Positions 36,015-45,968 of a stretch of DNA of 64,000 nt are shown here, one piece after another; positions within the stretch are counted from its first letter, which is position 1; each line of letters starts with the position of its first letter. Under the pieces are notes generated by a model that was given only the letters and a program-made list of their open reading frames with translations, had not been told where the DNA came from and did no database searches. Made by a program: the position numbers and the translations under genes. This DNA comes from Pedobacter sp. MC2016-15 (GTDB taxonomy: Bacteria; Bacteroidota; Bacteroidia; Sphingobacteriales; Sphingobacteriaceae). Location: positions 992,001 to 1,056,000 of the forward strand of contig NZ_JAPIVS010000001.1 in the NCBI RefSeq assembly GCF_026239695.1, read 5' to 3'.

Positions 36015-37196
36015 ATGCTTGATGAGATAATTTTGGACGGAAATAGTACAGAGGACAATCAAAACGTAAAAGAGCAGATCAAGCCTAATTACTCAGATGT
36101 AGAACATATGATCACGAGTTATTTCAGATTGCTGATCAGTAAGCACTTTAATGAAACCATTGATCCGTACAATACCGATGCCCGCACTGGGCTTGCTCAT
36201 TCACTACACAGTATTGTATACGTCATTTCCGTATATGGCAGAGACAATATGCTGGGCACTGTTTTATCATATTTTAAAAAATTGATAAAAAAAAGACCGG
36301 GGAGTATGTATATGGGGTATAGCGAAAGACAACCTGGCCTTTTTTGCGGGGATGCCGGTTATGCCCTGGTGCAATGCTGCGAACAACAATTGGGGTTTAT
36401 AGAAATCCGTAAACCACTTCCCCAAAGTTATTTACGGCTAAGAACCACAGCAGACTGCCTGGATTTGGCGAATGGCGTTGCAGGACAGGCCCTGGCTACA
36501 CTCATTTTGCTGCAGCAGCCAGGTAATGAACTGCTGGAGAAATACTTCAAAGTGATGTTGCAGACTATACTGGATCAACAAGCTGCGGATGGCTCCTGGC
36601 CGCTTGATCAACTACGGCTGGCCGATGGGATCTCGGGAATCCTGCATTTCCTGCTTAAGTATAATCAGCTACGCCCTGATGAGTCAGTGATTGAGCCAAT
36701 CTGGAATGGCCTTGATTTTTTAATGCAGAAATACAAGCAGCAGCAGGCAACAGAATCAGATAACACCACTGCAGATTTGTCTCTGATAGGTGGCAGTACA
36801 GGTATCGCTCTGGTATTTCTACAAGCTTACGAGCAGTATATGAATCCAGAGTATCTTGAGTTGGCAGAAGATATATTGAGCAGAATTAATCCAATGCCCG
36901 CTAATTATGACTTTAGTTTAGAATCCGGACTGGCTGGTCTGGGATTGGTTTATGTAGAAGCCGCACGGATCACAAGGAATATTATTTGGGAAGAAAGGGC
37001 TGTATGGATTTATCACCTGTTTGAAGCCGTGCGGATAGAAAATAAGGATTACAACCGGTACTGGAATCCCAAGGGTTTAACCGGACATGATATCGGACTG
37101 TTTTCCGGTAATGCTGGGATTTTATATTTCCTGATCAAACTTCAAAGTTATCTGGATCCTGATAATCCTTCTATCACTGCATTCACTATATTTTAA
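36015..37196 (+). CDS. LanC-like cyclase half of a kinase-LanC fusion
   Basis: 393 residues from the first ATG after the amber codon; the homologous frame starts at 35790 and includes the rest of the kinase. The LanC barrel repeats are visible as glycine-rich turns: GLFCGDAGYALVQ, DLANGVAGQALATL, LADGISGILHFL, GGSTGIALVFL, ESGLAGLGLVYV and GLFSGNAGILYFL. The zinc ligands of true LanC cyclases (Cys, CHG) are missing, as in class III enzymes. It is followed within 8 bp by the MauE-like gene. Confidence 0.8.
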   Translation: MLDEIILDGNSTEDNQNVKEQIKPNYSDVEHMITSYFRLLISKHFNETIDPYNTDARTGLAHSLHSIVYVISVYGRDNMLGTVLSYFKKLIKKRPGSMYMGYSERQPGLFCGDAGYALVQCCEQQLGFIEIRKPLPQSYLRLRTTADCLDLANGVAGQALATLILLQQPGNELLEKYFKVMLQTILDQQAADGSWPLDQLRLADGISGILHFLLKYNQLRPDESVIEPIWNGLDFLMQKYKQQQATESDNTTADLSLIGGSTGIALVFLQAYEQYMNPEYLELAEDILSRINPMPANYDFSLESGLAGLGLVYVEAARITRNIIWEERAVWIYHLFEAVRIENKDYNRYWNPKGLTGHDIGLFSGNAGILYFLIKLQSYLDPDNPSITAFTIF

Positions 37197-37204
37197 CAAC
37201 AATC

Positions 37205-37681
37205 ATGAAAGCACTTATTCAAAAAATACGGCAATCATCTTTATCAATGAAGTACAAATCTATCATTGTTGATATCATTGGGTATCTGTTTGTCCTGCTG
37301 TTTTTGTATACCGCAGCCAACAAAATCTGGAGGTTCCACAATTTTGAGTGGGTGCTGAGTACACTGCCTGTGATCGGCAGATTGAGCAAACTAATTGCAT
37401 TTGCTGTTCCCACTGCTGAGCTCCTTACAACCGCGCTTTTGCTCTCGCCTGTTGGTCGCAAAGTAGGATTGCTATTCTCATTGTTGCTGATGCTAATCTT
37501 TACAGGTTACCTCCTCTTCATGGTCATGTATACAAATGATCTGCCTTGCAATTGTGGCGGGGTAATTTCAAAGTTAAGTTGGAAACAGCATATCATATTT
37601 AATCTAGTTTTCCTGATACTTTCAATAATCGCTATCAGGTTTGATCAAGATATCGCGCGCGCGAAACAGGCAAAGCGATGA
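37205..37681 (+). CDS. MauE/DoxX-like redox membrane protein
   Basis: 158 residues with four TM helices. The diagnostic block LPCNCGGVISKLSWKQHIIF (two cysteines spaced CNC, then a conserved Trp-His) is the MauE signature. MauE proteins support disulfide formation or maturation of exported proteins. Here it is 8 bp behind the LanC-like gene and 46 bp ahead of a small exported cysteine-containing protein, so it may act on that product. Confidence 0.82.
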   Translation: MKALIQKIRQSSLSMKYKSIIVDIIGYLFVLLFLYTAANKIWRFHNFEWVLSTLPVIGRLSKLIAFAVPTAELLTTALLLSPVGRKVGLLFSLLLMLIFTGYLLFMVMYTNDLPCNCGGVISKLSWKQHIIFNLVFLILSIIAIRFDQDIARAKQAKR

Positions 37682-37727
37682 CCTGGGTAAAGAAACATCG
37701 CGTTTTTTTAATCTAAAATTTATAATT

Positions 37728-38069
37728 ATGAACAGATTATTGTTAAGCTTCCTCGTTGCCGGTACGGCATTGGGAGGCAGTGCGTTTAAAAATGTAGAGT
37801 CGCACACTACAGTAAAAAGTGGTAATGCATTGCCTGCCGGGTATTTTGTGCAAAAAGGGAATAATAGCTATAGTTACGTATCAACGACGACCCACGGTGA
37901 TGGGATATGTTCACCAGCAAATTCCCGCTCATGTGCATATATCGTACCAGCAAACAACTCGCTCCCACCAACACCAGATACTTACACTAAAGAACAGTTA
38001 GTGGCAGAATATGGACTAAGTCCTGCAAATTCGCAGGTTGGAATCTGGCAAGCTGAACCAGAACGTTAA
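37728..38069 (+). CDS. small exported cysteine-containing protein (possible substrate peptide)
   Basis: 113 residues from the ATG at 37728. A signal peptide (MNRLLLSFLVAGTALGGSAF) is followed by a polar, proline- and serine-rich chain with a single cysteine pair in ICSPANSRSCAYI. It resembles the small exported proteins that accompany MauE and TlpA genes in Bacteroidota (DUF6520-like). It is the last gene of the kinase-LanC operon, directly before a strong terminator, which is where a precursor peptide is often found. That role is inferred. Confidence 0.7.
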   Translation: MNRLLLSFLVAGTALGGSAFKNVESHTTVKSGNALPAGYFVQKGNNSYSYVSTTTHGDGICSPANSRSCAYIVPANNSLPPTPDTYTKEQLVAEYGLSPANSQVGIWQAEPER

Positions 38070-38107
38070 AATAAATGGGTACTGCTTAGGCAGTACCCAT
38101 TTATTTT
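38069..38107 (+). terminator. strong intrinsic terminator
   Basis: A 17-bp perfect stem (38069-38085 with 38090-38106, core GGGTACTGC/GCAGTACCC) closes a TTAG loop and runs into a T-rich end. It overlaps the last base of the small exported protein's stop codon, so the kinase-LanC operon ends here. Confidence 0.9.
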
Positions 38108-38161
38108 TAACTTGCATCTCATAAAAGCTTTTGTCCGGGATTGCATCTGATGTATTCAGAG

Positions 38162-38893
38162 TTATTTTATGAGCAATGCCTTTTTAATAGCCTGGTGATA
38201 TTTTTCCAGCGCCACTTCAAAGGTATCGCCCCTAGTGTGAATATCTTCGCAAAATATTTCACAAGCGCCTGGGTTGCCTTTACTTTTACACTGTCTTTTG
38301 CAATCTGCAAGTGTGTTTTTAGGCTTGATATCAAAAGCATTTGCTGCCAGAAATACTGCGACAAATATGCTTAATACAAAAGCGACAAACAGTTTCACAG
38401 GAAATCTGCTTTTCTTCAGACTGAGCATCGGTAATCTCGGAACTGGCAATGCGCCTGCAGGTACAAGGAGATATTTCAATTTATCATAATCCCAAATCAG
38501 CAGATACACATTTGCCAGTACCATCAATGGAGCCGTAATGGCAGAGCCTTCAAAGCGAACCGCTACAGATAGTATGCAGATATTTAATATAATCGGAAAG
38601 TATAATAGCGCACCGAGTGTTGCCGTCCTGGGTATTAATAATAAAATTGCAGCTAACATCTGGGCAAGCCCGATGAAAGTGTAATAATATCCGGTATGAT
38701 GTAAGGCCTCCAGATAATGTCCTAATGGCTGATTATTGGAAAGATCGGTGAAACGTTCACCAATGACTTTTACATAACCGGCAGGCAAAAAGCCACAAGC
38801 AAGTGCAATACGGCAAAAGTTTGTAAAATAGTAATACCAGCGGTTTCGCTTACCTTCATTATAAACCTGATTGAACTTCTCAGAAATACTCAT
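38162..38893 (-). CDS. DoxX-like four-TM protein with cysteine-rich periplasmic tail
   Basis: 243 residues. Four TM helices of DoxX/MauE type (about 25-150) are followed by a fifth hydrophobic segment (about 165-185). A periplasmic tail holds four cysteines in DCKRQCKSKGNPGACEIFCE, spaced C-3-C-8-C-3-C. The paired cysteines suggest a disulfide-bonded helical hairpin or a redox site. It is the last gene of the six-gene operon with SusC, SusD and TlpA. Confidence 0.75.
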   Translation of the reverse strand: MSISEKFNQVYNEGKRNRWYYYFTNFCRIALACGFLPAGYVKVIGERFTDLSNNQPLGHYLEALHHTGYYYTFIGLAQMLAAILLLIPRTATLGALLYFPIILNICILSVAVRFEGSAITAPLMVLANVYLLIWDYDKLKYLLVPAGALPVPRLPMLSLKKSRFPVKLFVAFVLSIFVAVFLAANAFDIKPKNTLADCKRQCKSKGNPGACEIFCEDIHTRGDTFEVALEKYHQAIKKALLIK

Positions 38894-38964
38894 TAGAAAA
38901 CGTTAACAAGATGCAAGATAGTGAATGTTTTTACCGTAGATCATCCAAAACTGGATTTTCTAAT

Positions 38965-40404
38965 TTAATCTAGCGCCTTTTTGATTCTCTCGTTGATTTT
39001 ATCTCCATTGCGAACTAAATCCATGGAAATTAAATTCCCGTCCTTCCCGATCAGCAGCAATTGTGGAAGACTAAAAAAATTATAATATTGAAATAAGGGG
39101 TGGTGTAATCCAAGGCCATAAGTGGATAGGTTTACGCTTTGTTCATTTGTATACAATCCGCTTTTTAAACCGTCCAGCCATTGTTTTTTAGTACGTTCAA
39201 TATTCACTGCAACAAAAACCACGTCCTTATTATTTCCAAATTTAGGCAATACAGAAGCTTTGATCACTTTGGCCAGGCCAGCACAGCCGCCACATCCACT
39301 ATACCATGCGTCTAAAACCACAACTTTTCCTTTGAAGTCATGTAAATACACTGTATCTCCCTTCAAATTTGTTAATTTAAAATCGAAAGCTTTAACTCCC
39401 AATCTTCTGGAGTCAATGACCGATTGTAAGAATTTTCTGTGTTGTGCAGTGCTCATCTGTGCGAGCGAATTCTGGTAAACCCAGGAAGCATCTTCACTGA
39501 ATTTCACATGGGTATCTGCGCATATATAATACAAAATAGCTTTTTCTCTGACCTGGCCGGTATATCTGCTCATCAGATCTTTAAAAATACTACTATAGAA
39601 TTTTCCACGGGAAATGCTAGAATCCTGTGACACCTTAAATTGAGACTTTTTCCATAAAAACTCAAGGTATGCAGGACTGTTAGAGCTAACAGGATTTTGA
39701 TTATTTAAATCTCTTTTCTCGATTTCATGGATCAGATAGTCAACGTTTTCGCGAGACATATTTAAATCTTTTTTCAGATCGAAATGACTAAGGGCATGAG
39801 TATATGAGATTCCAAATGCTTCCGCCTGATATAAACTTTTCATAGTTATTGAGATCTGGCTACGATAAGAATTGACTATATCAAGCTTAAATGCGTATTG
39901 TTCATCAGCAAATTTCACCAAAGAATCCAGCTTTAACTGATCATATACCGACGTGCGCGATATGTTCTTATATCGAATCCCAGTACCATATTCAAATTTC
40001 GTTGCCAAAGCCAGTTTTGCACTGCCAGGGCCTGAGAATTCAAAATCCTTAACTTTAGTAATTTTATGTGTACTGCCTGAATAGCGAATTTTTATTTTAT
40101 CACCAGGCTCCACATAGCCAAATAGAAATGGAAGTTCGTCAAATTCCAGCTGTATTTTCTTATATTTTTTTATATCCTTGATCTCAAATAAAAAATCTCC
40201 ATTTGAATCTGCATGAGTTACCATTGTCACGGAACATAAACCGTTATAGATATACTCATCCTGCAACAACAGTCGCATCTTCTGCGTGATGAGTTCCTGA
40301 TCATCGATATGTACCGTAATTGTTGCGCTTCTATTAGCGGCCGAACTGCTCAGACTCAAATATAGCAGACTAATAATCATTGTAATTAGCTTATAATTTT
40401 TCAT
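38965..40404 (-). CDS. TlpA-family thioredoxin-like periplasmic protein
   Basis: 479 residues with a signal peptide (about 1-22). The N-terminal 330 residues are the extended region typical of Bacteroidota TlpA proteins. The thioredoxin domain begins FDFKLTNLKGDTVYLHDFKG and has the redox motif CGGC (Cys371, Cys374) in DAWYSGCGGCAG. It should reduce or exchange disulfides outside the cytoplasm. It is 24 bp behind susD and belongs to the same operon. Confidence 0.86.
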   Translation of the reverse strand: MKNYKLITMIISLLYLSLSSSAANRSATITVHIDDQELITQKMRLLLQDEYIYNGLCSVTMVTHADSNGDFLFEIKDIKKYKKIQLEFDELPFLFGYVEPGDKIKIRYSGSTHKITKVKDFEFSGPGSAKLALATKFEYGTGIRYKNISRTSVYDQLKLDSLVKFADEQYAFKLDIVNSYRSQISITMKSLYQAEAFGISYTHALSHFDLKKDLNMSRENVDYLIHEIEKRDLNNQNPVSSNSPAYLEFLWKKSQFKVSQDSSISRGKFYSSIFKDLMSRYTGQVREKAILYYICADTHVKFSEDASWVYQNSLAQMSTAQHRKFLQSVIDSRRLGVKAFDFKLTNLKGDTVYLHDFKGKVVVLDAWYSGCGGCAGLAKVIKASVLPKFGNNKDVVFVAVNIERTKKQWLDGLKSGLYTNEQSVNLSTYGLGLHHPLFQYYNFFSLPQLLLIGKDGNLISMDLVRNGDKINERIKKALD

Positions 40405-40428
40405 AATAATATTTTTTTATAGTGAATT

Positions 40429-41820
40429 TTATCTTTGATTTTGAGGAATACCACTGAGCGCTATTTCGTCATCTGGTATAGGAAAAATATATCTTGGATC
40501 ATTTGGAGGTAAATTATATGTTACCCCATTCAGCGATCTGGTCAGCGTGATATTGGCGCCTTCTTTGTTCAATCTTTTCAGATCCGTCCAGCGAAGCGTT
40601 CGCCAGACAAGCTCCTTTCGTCGCTCGTTAAGTATTACCTGCAAGGCAGTTTGCTGATTCAAGCCCGAAATCTCCCTGAAATTTGCTACTGAAAAACGTT
40701 TCCTTAGCAGATTGTTCAGCCAGACCAGTGATTCATTTACTTCATTACGCCGTACGAGACATTCAGATTTGATCAGATATAACTCATCCGTTGCAAGGCC
40801 CGTAAAAGGCGTTGTTTGAAGAAAGTATCCCCTGCGAACATAAAGTGTATTTGTTGCAGTGTTCAATCGGAAAAATACTGACAACCTCAAATCATTTTTA
40901 TCATACAGGGCTATAAGCTCGGGGTTAACTGTCACTTGGGTATTAATTGACGATGGATAGGTTATTTGATACTGACCAAGAATTGCACCTGTAGAGAGTA
41001 TAGTTTCAACATTATTGATTTGGAAAGGACTGGTTGCTGTGGTGCTGATTCCATTATAATCTATCAATGCCTTTGTGATTGCCAGAGCACTATCAGCATA
41101 AAGTTCAGCTTTGCTATACTCCCGCATACTCAGGAATACCCTTGAAAAAAGTGCATAAGCAGCAGCCCTCGACGGCCGGTTATTGTTCACTGGCAGGATG
41201 ATATCCAATGCGGGAACGGCGTACTGGATATCAGTTAATATCTGAGCATAAGTATCTTTTACCGAAGATCTGGGCACAATTTTATCCACTCTTGCTTCTA
41301 ATGGCAGCGGGATACCCATGTCTGTAGAAGCGGTTCCCGAATCGTATACGGTCGAAAAATTTCGTACCAGATCATAAAACAGGTAAGCCCGCATAAAATG
41401 TGCCCAGCCATCTATGGTCTTGTACTGTCTGATATTGAATTCCTTATCCCGCAAACGAGGAAGAATTTCCAATATATTGTTGCAGTAAAATACACCCTTG
41501 TATCCAAAAGTCCAGTCACTGATCTGATTGGCACCGGCAAAGATATCTTTAGCCCAGATGTACGAATTCCGCTCCGTAGCGGTTAAGGCTGATTGCCAAC
41601 TTTCATAGCTGGTGAAGACATAATCATCTGATGCCATCTGTGAAAGCGCAGGAGTCGATTTATTTAAAACATCGGCATTTTCCAATAGCCCCTGCAACTC
41701 GTTTAGCGTGGTAGGGGTTAATATGCCAGTATTTGGTTTAACTTCAAGAAAGTCTTTTTGACAGCTGAAAAACGTCATCAGCATTATCATCATTAAAAGT
41801 TGTATCGATAGTTTGTTCAT
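40429..41820 (-). CDS. SusD/RagB-family outer-membrane lipoprotein
   Basis: 463 residues from the ATG at 41820. The lipobox is in FFSCQKDFLE; SusD-like tetratricopeptide helices follow (WAHFMRAYLFYDLVRNFS), and the end has the family motif LNERRKELVWRTLRWTDLKR. It should cap the adjacent TonB-dependent channel and bind its ligand at the cell surface. No glycoside hydrolase is nearby, so the ligand is more likely a peptide or other small compound than a glycan. Confidence 0.9.
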   Translation of the reverse strand: MNKLSIQLLMMIMLMTFFSCQKDFLEVKPNTGILTPTTLNELQGLLENADVLNKSTPALSQMASDDYVFTSYESWQSALTATERNSYIWAKDIFAGANQISDWTFGYKGVFYCNNILEILPRLRDKEFNIRQYKTIDGWAHFMRAYLFYDLVRNFSTVYDSGTASTDMGIPLPLEARVDKIVPRSSVKDTYAQILTDIQYAVPALDIILPVNNNRPSRAAAYALFSRVFLSMREYSKAELYADSALAITKALIDYNGISTTATSPFQINNVETILSTGAILGQYQITYPSSINTQVTVNPELIALYDKNDLRLSVFFRLNTATNTLYVRRGYFLQTTPFTGLATDELYLIKSECLVRRNEVNESLVWLNNLLRKRFSVANFREISGLNQQTALQVILNERRKELVWRTLRWTDLKRLNKEGANITLTRSLNGVTYNLPPNDPRYIFPIPDDEIALSGIPQNQR

Positions 41821-41847
41821 GGCCGCATTCAATTTTATATGTGATTG

Positions 41848-44800
41848 TTAAAAAGTTGCTTTCAGTCCAAAAGCAATTGTTTTAGGCGAGGGTATACCAT
41901 TGACATTGTCCGGATCAATTTTATAGCTGGATGCTCTCCAGATAATACCAAGATTTGAAGCATATGTGTAAACGGAAAGACTGGCCAATGGACTGTGGGA
42001 TGGTTCTTTTTTAATAAGTGAATAACTTAATCTGATATCCTGAAGACGGATATGATCACCCTTCTCAATCAATGCTGTAGAATATTCATAAACCTCATCT
42101 CTGCCAAAATTCACCGGATAAATCAATGAAGGTACATTTGTCTTCAACTCATCTCCGGGACTTTGCCATCTGTTTTCAAAATCAGACTGCTGATATCTTG
42201 AACTTCCAAAGGAATTAGCAGCATATATGTTTGCATTTTTTAATGATGGTCGTCTGTACATATAACCCAACTTATACACCACATTCAAAGAAAGCTCAAG
42301 AGATCGCCATGAAAAGTTATTCATGATGTTTCCAAAATACTTAGGAGTTAATGTCCCGCTATAAACTAACTCCGATGTATTTGTAGAATTAAGGATCGCA
42401 GAATAATCCTTGCTTGTCTGACCATTTAAAACACTCTGTGGATTTCCCTGGTTATCCAAACCCCGCCACTGATAAGAAAAAAGTGAGTAGTAAGAGAATC
42501 CTACTCTGGGCTGCAGATAATTTCCAGAAATAATAGCTCCATTGGTGAGTGGTTTAACTTTATACTCCGTTATCTTATCCGTATTGTAATTGAAATGGAA
42601 TTGCGTAGTCCAGTAGAAATCCCTCAGCTTTAAATTTGCCGAGTTCAGTGTCACATCTATTCCCCTGCCTCTCATACTCGCGGTATTGCCGGTAAAGGTT
42701 GAAACACCCGTCTGCTGAGCTATGGGCGAGGCCCCAATTAGATCTAGACCGTCTTTAATCCAGTACTCCACACTACCAGAAAGCACATTTCTCCGAGTCT
42801 GAAAATCCAATCCGAAGTTTACATTCTTCACCTGCTCCCATTTCAATGATGGGTTTGGCGGATTGATGATCGTTATATAAGGAGTGTTCCACAGATTACT
42901 CTGTCCCGTTGCTTGCGCCGTGAGGTAAGCTGATACAGACTTATTCACATTACCACTATAGCCATATGTAGCGCGCAGCTTCAGGTAAGGCAAGCCTGCT
43001 ACGTGGTAGAAATCCTCGTTACTCAGATTCCATGCAAGACCTGCAGACCATAGCGGCACCCCTTTCTGGTTTGTCTTTACACCAAATAAATTAGACTCAT
43101 CCTTTCTTGCACTGGCAGAAAGGATATATCTGTTGTCATAAGTATAAGAACCATTAAAGAAATACGACCTGAACCTGTCCGTAGTACTGGAATTAGAGAT
43201 ATTAAGCGGAATCCGCGAGGTGCTGAAACCATAGTAACTTGGATATTGCATTGTTGGATTTACCGTAGCATTCTTGTTCAGCAAACTCGTATTGTCCAGT
43301 CCATACAAAGTATAAGTACCAAAAGCGCTCTGGTAATCCTTGATCTCCAGACCACCTAAAAGGTTCAACTCATGTTTGCCCTCAAACACATTCTCGTAAT
43401 TCAGCTGAGCCCTACCGTAATGCGCAGAATAAGTATTATTCGAATTATCTGCGATATCTCCCAGAGGTACGGGAGTGGTGACCACTCCCGTAGTCTGATT
43501 GATCTGCGAGAAAGTATTGATCATATCCCTCGTATAAAAAGAGTTGATCGAATTGTTCCGTACCTGATCATTCACGCCTTTGTCGTAGGTATAATTTCCA
43601 GAAAGCCTCAATGACTTCACAATCTGGTAAGACAGCCCAATATTCACCCGGTAATCTGTCAAGCGTGATCTTTGCGTCACATAACCATCCCTGATTTCAT
43701 CCAGAGGCCTGTAATGCCAGTCCAGCAGCCTACCCTTGCCTACCGTATCTACATAAGGCAAGCGCAGCACCTTGGTTACCGCCAATGCATTCCCGTTTTT
43801 ATCTGCAAGCTGCTCATACGGAAAAGAGGGAATATAGAGAGATCCATCAACATTGGTATTGCTCGTGGTAAATAAGATATTCGTGGACAGCTCCAGCTTA
43901 TTCTTAAGCAGTGACAAAGTATTGCTCGCATTCAGGCTCAGGCGGTCATTACTGTTAATGAACGTATTCGCCTGGTTTTTATCGTAGCCCATAGAGAAGT
44001 AGTACTTATTATACGTTCCTCCACCATTGATGCTCAGCTGGTGCTGCTGATTAACGCTTGGCCGGTAGTAATACTGCTGAAGGTCTTTCCTGTTATCATG
44101 CAGCGCTATTGAATCCAGCATGGCCGATTTGCGCTGTTGCGAGATCGTACCCTTTCGTTGCAGCAACATGATCTCTACCGCAGGCGAAAGGCTTCCGTAA
44201 CCGTTATTGATCACGCTGTTATAAGCACCTTTATCAAACAGGAACTGCTCGATGCCGATGAAATCCTGGTTGCTGAGCTGCGGTTTGTAATACAAATCAG
44301 GACGGCCGCCAATGGTGACATTAGAATTGATCCTTACCATTGGCTTCTGGTTAAACTCTCCTTTGTAGGTAGTGATTACTATTACCCCATTACCAGCACG
44401 GGAACCCCAGATTGAAGAGGCTGCCCCATCTTTCAATACCGTGATGGATTTTACATCCTGCGGATTGATGTTGGCGATATCCCCGTCGTAGGGGAAGTTA
44501 TCCAGAATGATCAGTGGATTGGCATCAGAGGCAATCGTACTGCGCCCCCTCACACTGATATCAGGGGTATTACCGGTTTTATTCCGGTTAAAGATCAAAC
44601 CACTCGTTACCCCATCAAGTCGGTCCAGGATATTGGTGCTCACCCTACGGTTTAAAAGGCTGCTGTCTATCAGCACAAAACTTCCTGTAGCGCGTTCCTT
44701 TGGGATATTCTGATATCCGGTACTCACTACACCCACCTCCTTCAGCTGCCCGGAATACTCAAACATTTTGATCTTCCCCAGATCTCTCCTTGCCCTAAGC

Positions 44801-45117
44801 TCCAATTTCTGAAAGCCCAGGTGAGTGATGATCAGTGTAGCATTCTCAGCTATAGCAGTGATAAACAAATAACCTTCCGCATTCGTACGGACGGTTCTTC
44901 GACTTTCTTTAACCAAGATAATTGCGCCGGAGATACCTTTGCCCTCTTCATCAACTAGCCTACCGCGAACATCAATGTTTCTCGAGGTCATTGGTGATTG
45001 TAGTAACGTTGCTGAAGCACCACCGGAGCCACAGGTCAGCAGTGTAAGTATTTTTAAAAAAAGCATGGTTTTCACCACAAAAGGGGTTACCATGCGCATT
45101 GTTTCGAGACGTCTCAT
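41848..45117 (-). CDS. SusC/RagA-family TonB-dependent outer-membrane transporter
   Basis: 1089 residues. After the signal region come a carboxypeptidase-regulatory-like domain (NIDVRGRLVDEEGKGISGAI, about 48-120), the plug (LDRLDGVTSGLIFNRNKTGN, VRGRSTIASDANPLIILDNF, LKDGAASSIWGSRAGNGVI) and a 22-strand-type barrel to the C-terminus. It pairs with the SusD protein 27 bp downstream. Neither a sigma/anti-sigma pair nor polysaccharide lyases accompany it, unlike typical polysaccharide loci. Confidence 0.92.
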   Translation of the reverse strand: MRRLETMRMVTPFVVKTMLFLKILTLLTCGSGGASATLLQSPMTSRNIDVRGRLVDEEGKGISGAIILVKESRRTVRTNAEGYLFITAIAENATLIITHLGFQKLELRARRDLGKIKMFEYSGQLKEVGVVSTGYQNIPKERATGSFVLIDSSLLNRRVSTNILDRLDGVTSGLIFNRNKTGNTPDISVRGRSTIASDANPLIILDNFPYDGDIANINPQDVKSITVLKDGAASSIWGSRAGNGVIVITTYKGEFNQKPMVRINSNVTIGGRPDLYYKPQLSNQDFIGIEQFLFDKGAYNSVINNGYGSLSPAVEIMLLQRKGTISQQRKSAMLDSIALHDNRKDLQQYYYRPSVNQQHQLSINGGGTYNKYYFSMGYDKNQANTFINSNDRLSLNASNTLSLLKNKLELSTNILFTTSNTNVDGSLYIPSFPYEQLADKNGNALAVTKVLRLPYVDTVGKGRLLDWHYRPLDEIRDGYVTQRSRLTDYRVNIGLSYQIVKSLRLSGNYTYDKGVNDQVRNNSINSFYTRDMINTFSQINQTTGVVTTPVPLGDIADNSNNTYSAHYGRAQLNYENVFEGKHELNLLGGLEIKDYQSAFGTYTLYGLDNTSLLNKNATVNPTMQYPSYYGFSTSRIPLNISNSSTTDRFRSYFFNGSYTYDNRYILSASARKDESNLFGVKTNQKGVPLWSAGLAWNLSNEDFYHVAGLPYLKLRATYGYSGNVNKSVSAYLTAQATGQSNLWNTPYITIINPPNPSLKWEQVKNVNFGLDFQTRRNVLSGSVEYWIKDGLDLIGASPIAQQTGVSTFTGNTASMRGRGIDVTLNSANLKLRDFYWTTQFHFNYNTDKITEYKVKPLTNGAIISGNYLQPRVGFSYYSLFSYQWRGLDNQGNPQSVLNGQTSKDYSAILNSTNTSELVYSGTLTPKYFGNIMNNFSWRSLELSLNVVYKLGYMYRRPSLKNANIYAANSFGSSRYQQSDFENRWQSPGDELKTNVPSLIYPVNFGRDEVYEYSTALIEKGDHIRLQDIRLSYSLIKKEPSHSPLASLSVYTYASNLGIIWRASSYKIDPDNVNGIPSPKTIAFGLKATF

Positions 45118-45138
45118 GATATTTAGATGTTTAAATGG

Positions 45139-45765
45139 TTAGCATTCTTCGTACCTGTAAGCTCCACCGTTCTCTCCTACCAGTCTCAGTGGATACGTTT
45201 CCAGATCATCATCAAAGAAGCGCTCCATCGCTACAGAGACATAAAAGGGATTAACTGGAGTTGGCAACAGATTATTGATAGCCTTATAGACTTCAAGTGG
45301 CAGCTTGGGTTCATAAAAGTAGTTGGCGCGGAGTAATACAGAAATGATGTCATTTACCAGTTGCATTTCGTCATCGCCTTCTACCAGATCGACATCAGTC
45401 ATTTCCATATCCTCACGCAATCTGAACAGTTCTTCTTCTTCTCCCTGTTCATCAATGCGGCAATAGGTATGGATTACTTTTTCTTTGTATTCATACTTAT
45501 CCACGGAAACGTGTAATTCAGAATCATCGTTTATTGCCGGGCAAAAGTTATCTACATCGGCATCATCCAATGCGAGTGCAATTCTCGCGAGTTCATCACC
45601 AGAATAAAATGGGCGAAGCAGCGTTTCAACTTCCTCAACGTAGTTAGGTGCAGCACCAATTAAGAAGGACAATTGCCGGGCACTGTAGCCTTTGACGATT
45701 CTTTGTAAAAGGATACGGTATATGGTTTCAAGATCAGCTAATGGAATTATTTTCGAGGTTTTCAT
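45139..45765 (-). CDS. unknown acidic protein with a helix-turn-helix-like N-terminus
   Basis: 208 residues, strongly acidic. An N-terminal helical segment (GYSARQLSFLIGAAPNYVEE) looks like a helix-turn-helix. The remainder (YRIDEQ-type acidic beta region, then LVNDIISVLLRANYFYEPKL) matches nothing I know. It ends 21 bp before the SusC start, so it belongs to the operon and may regulate it. Confidence 0.65.
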   Translation of the reverse strand: MKTSKIIPLADLETIYRILLQRIVKGYSARQLSFLIGAAPNYVEEVETLLRPFYSGDELARIALALDDADVDNFCPAINDDSELHVSVDKYEYKEKVIHTYCRIDEQGEEEELFRLREDMEMTDVDLVEGDDEMQLVNDIISVLLRANYFYEPKLPLEVYKAINNLLPTPVNPFYVSVAMERFFDDDLETYPLRLVGENGGAYRYEEC

Positions 45766-45854
45766 AACAGTTTATATTTAAAATTTTGGACAAAGCATGG
45801 CCATGGGGATCGATTTCCGTTCCCTAAAACAGGCGTGGTAATAAATTAAAACGA

Positions 45855-45897
45855 AGCGGCCGGCAATGACATAACCAACCTAAATAAACCGGCCGCT
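45855..45897. repeat. inverted repeat between the two unknown operon genes
   Basis: AGCGGCCGG (45855-45863) and CCGGCCGCT (45889-45897) form a G+C-rich 9-bp stem with a 25-nt loop in an otherwise A+T-rich spacer of 203 bp. It lacks a T-run on either strand, so it may attenuate or stabilise the transcript rather than terminate it. Confidence 0.5.
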
Positions 45898-45968
45898 ATC
45901 AGGGCATTTCAATCCGGTGGTTTGATGATGCGTGATTGTGAATGGATACTTGTTGATTGCATGGGTAT

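Noticed and set aside
41848..45117. Polysaccharide utilisation locus around the SusC/SusD pair
   Set aside because: No glycoside hydrolase, lyase, sulfatase or hybrid two-component gene lies nearby; the partners are redox proteins instead.
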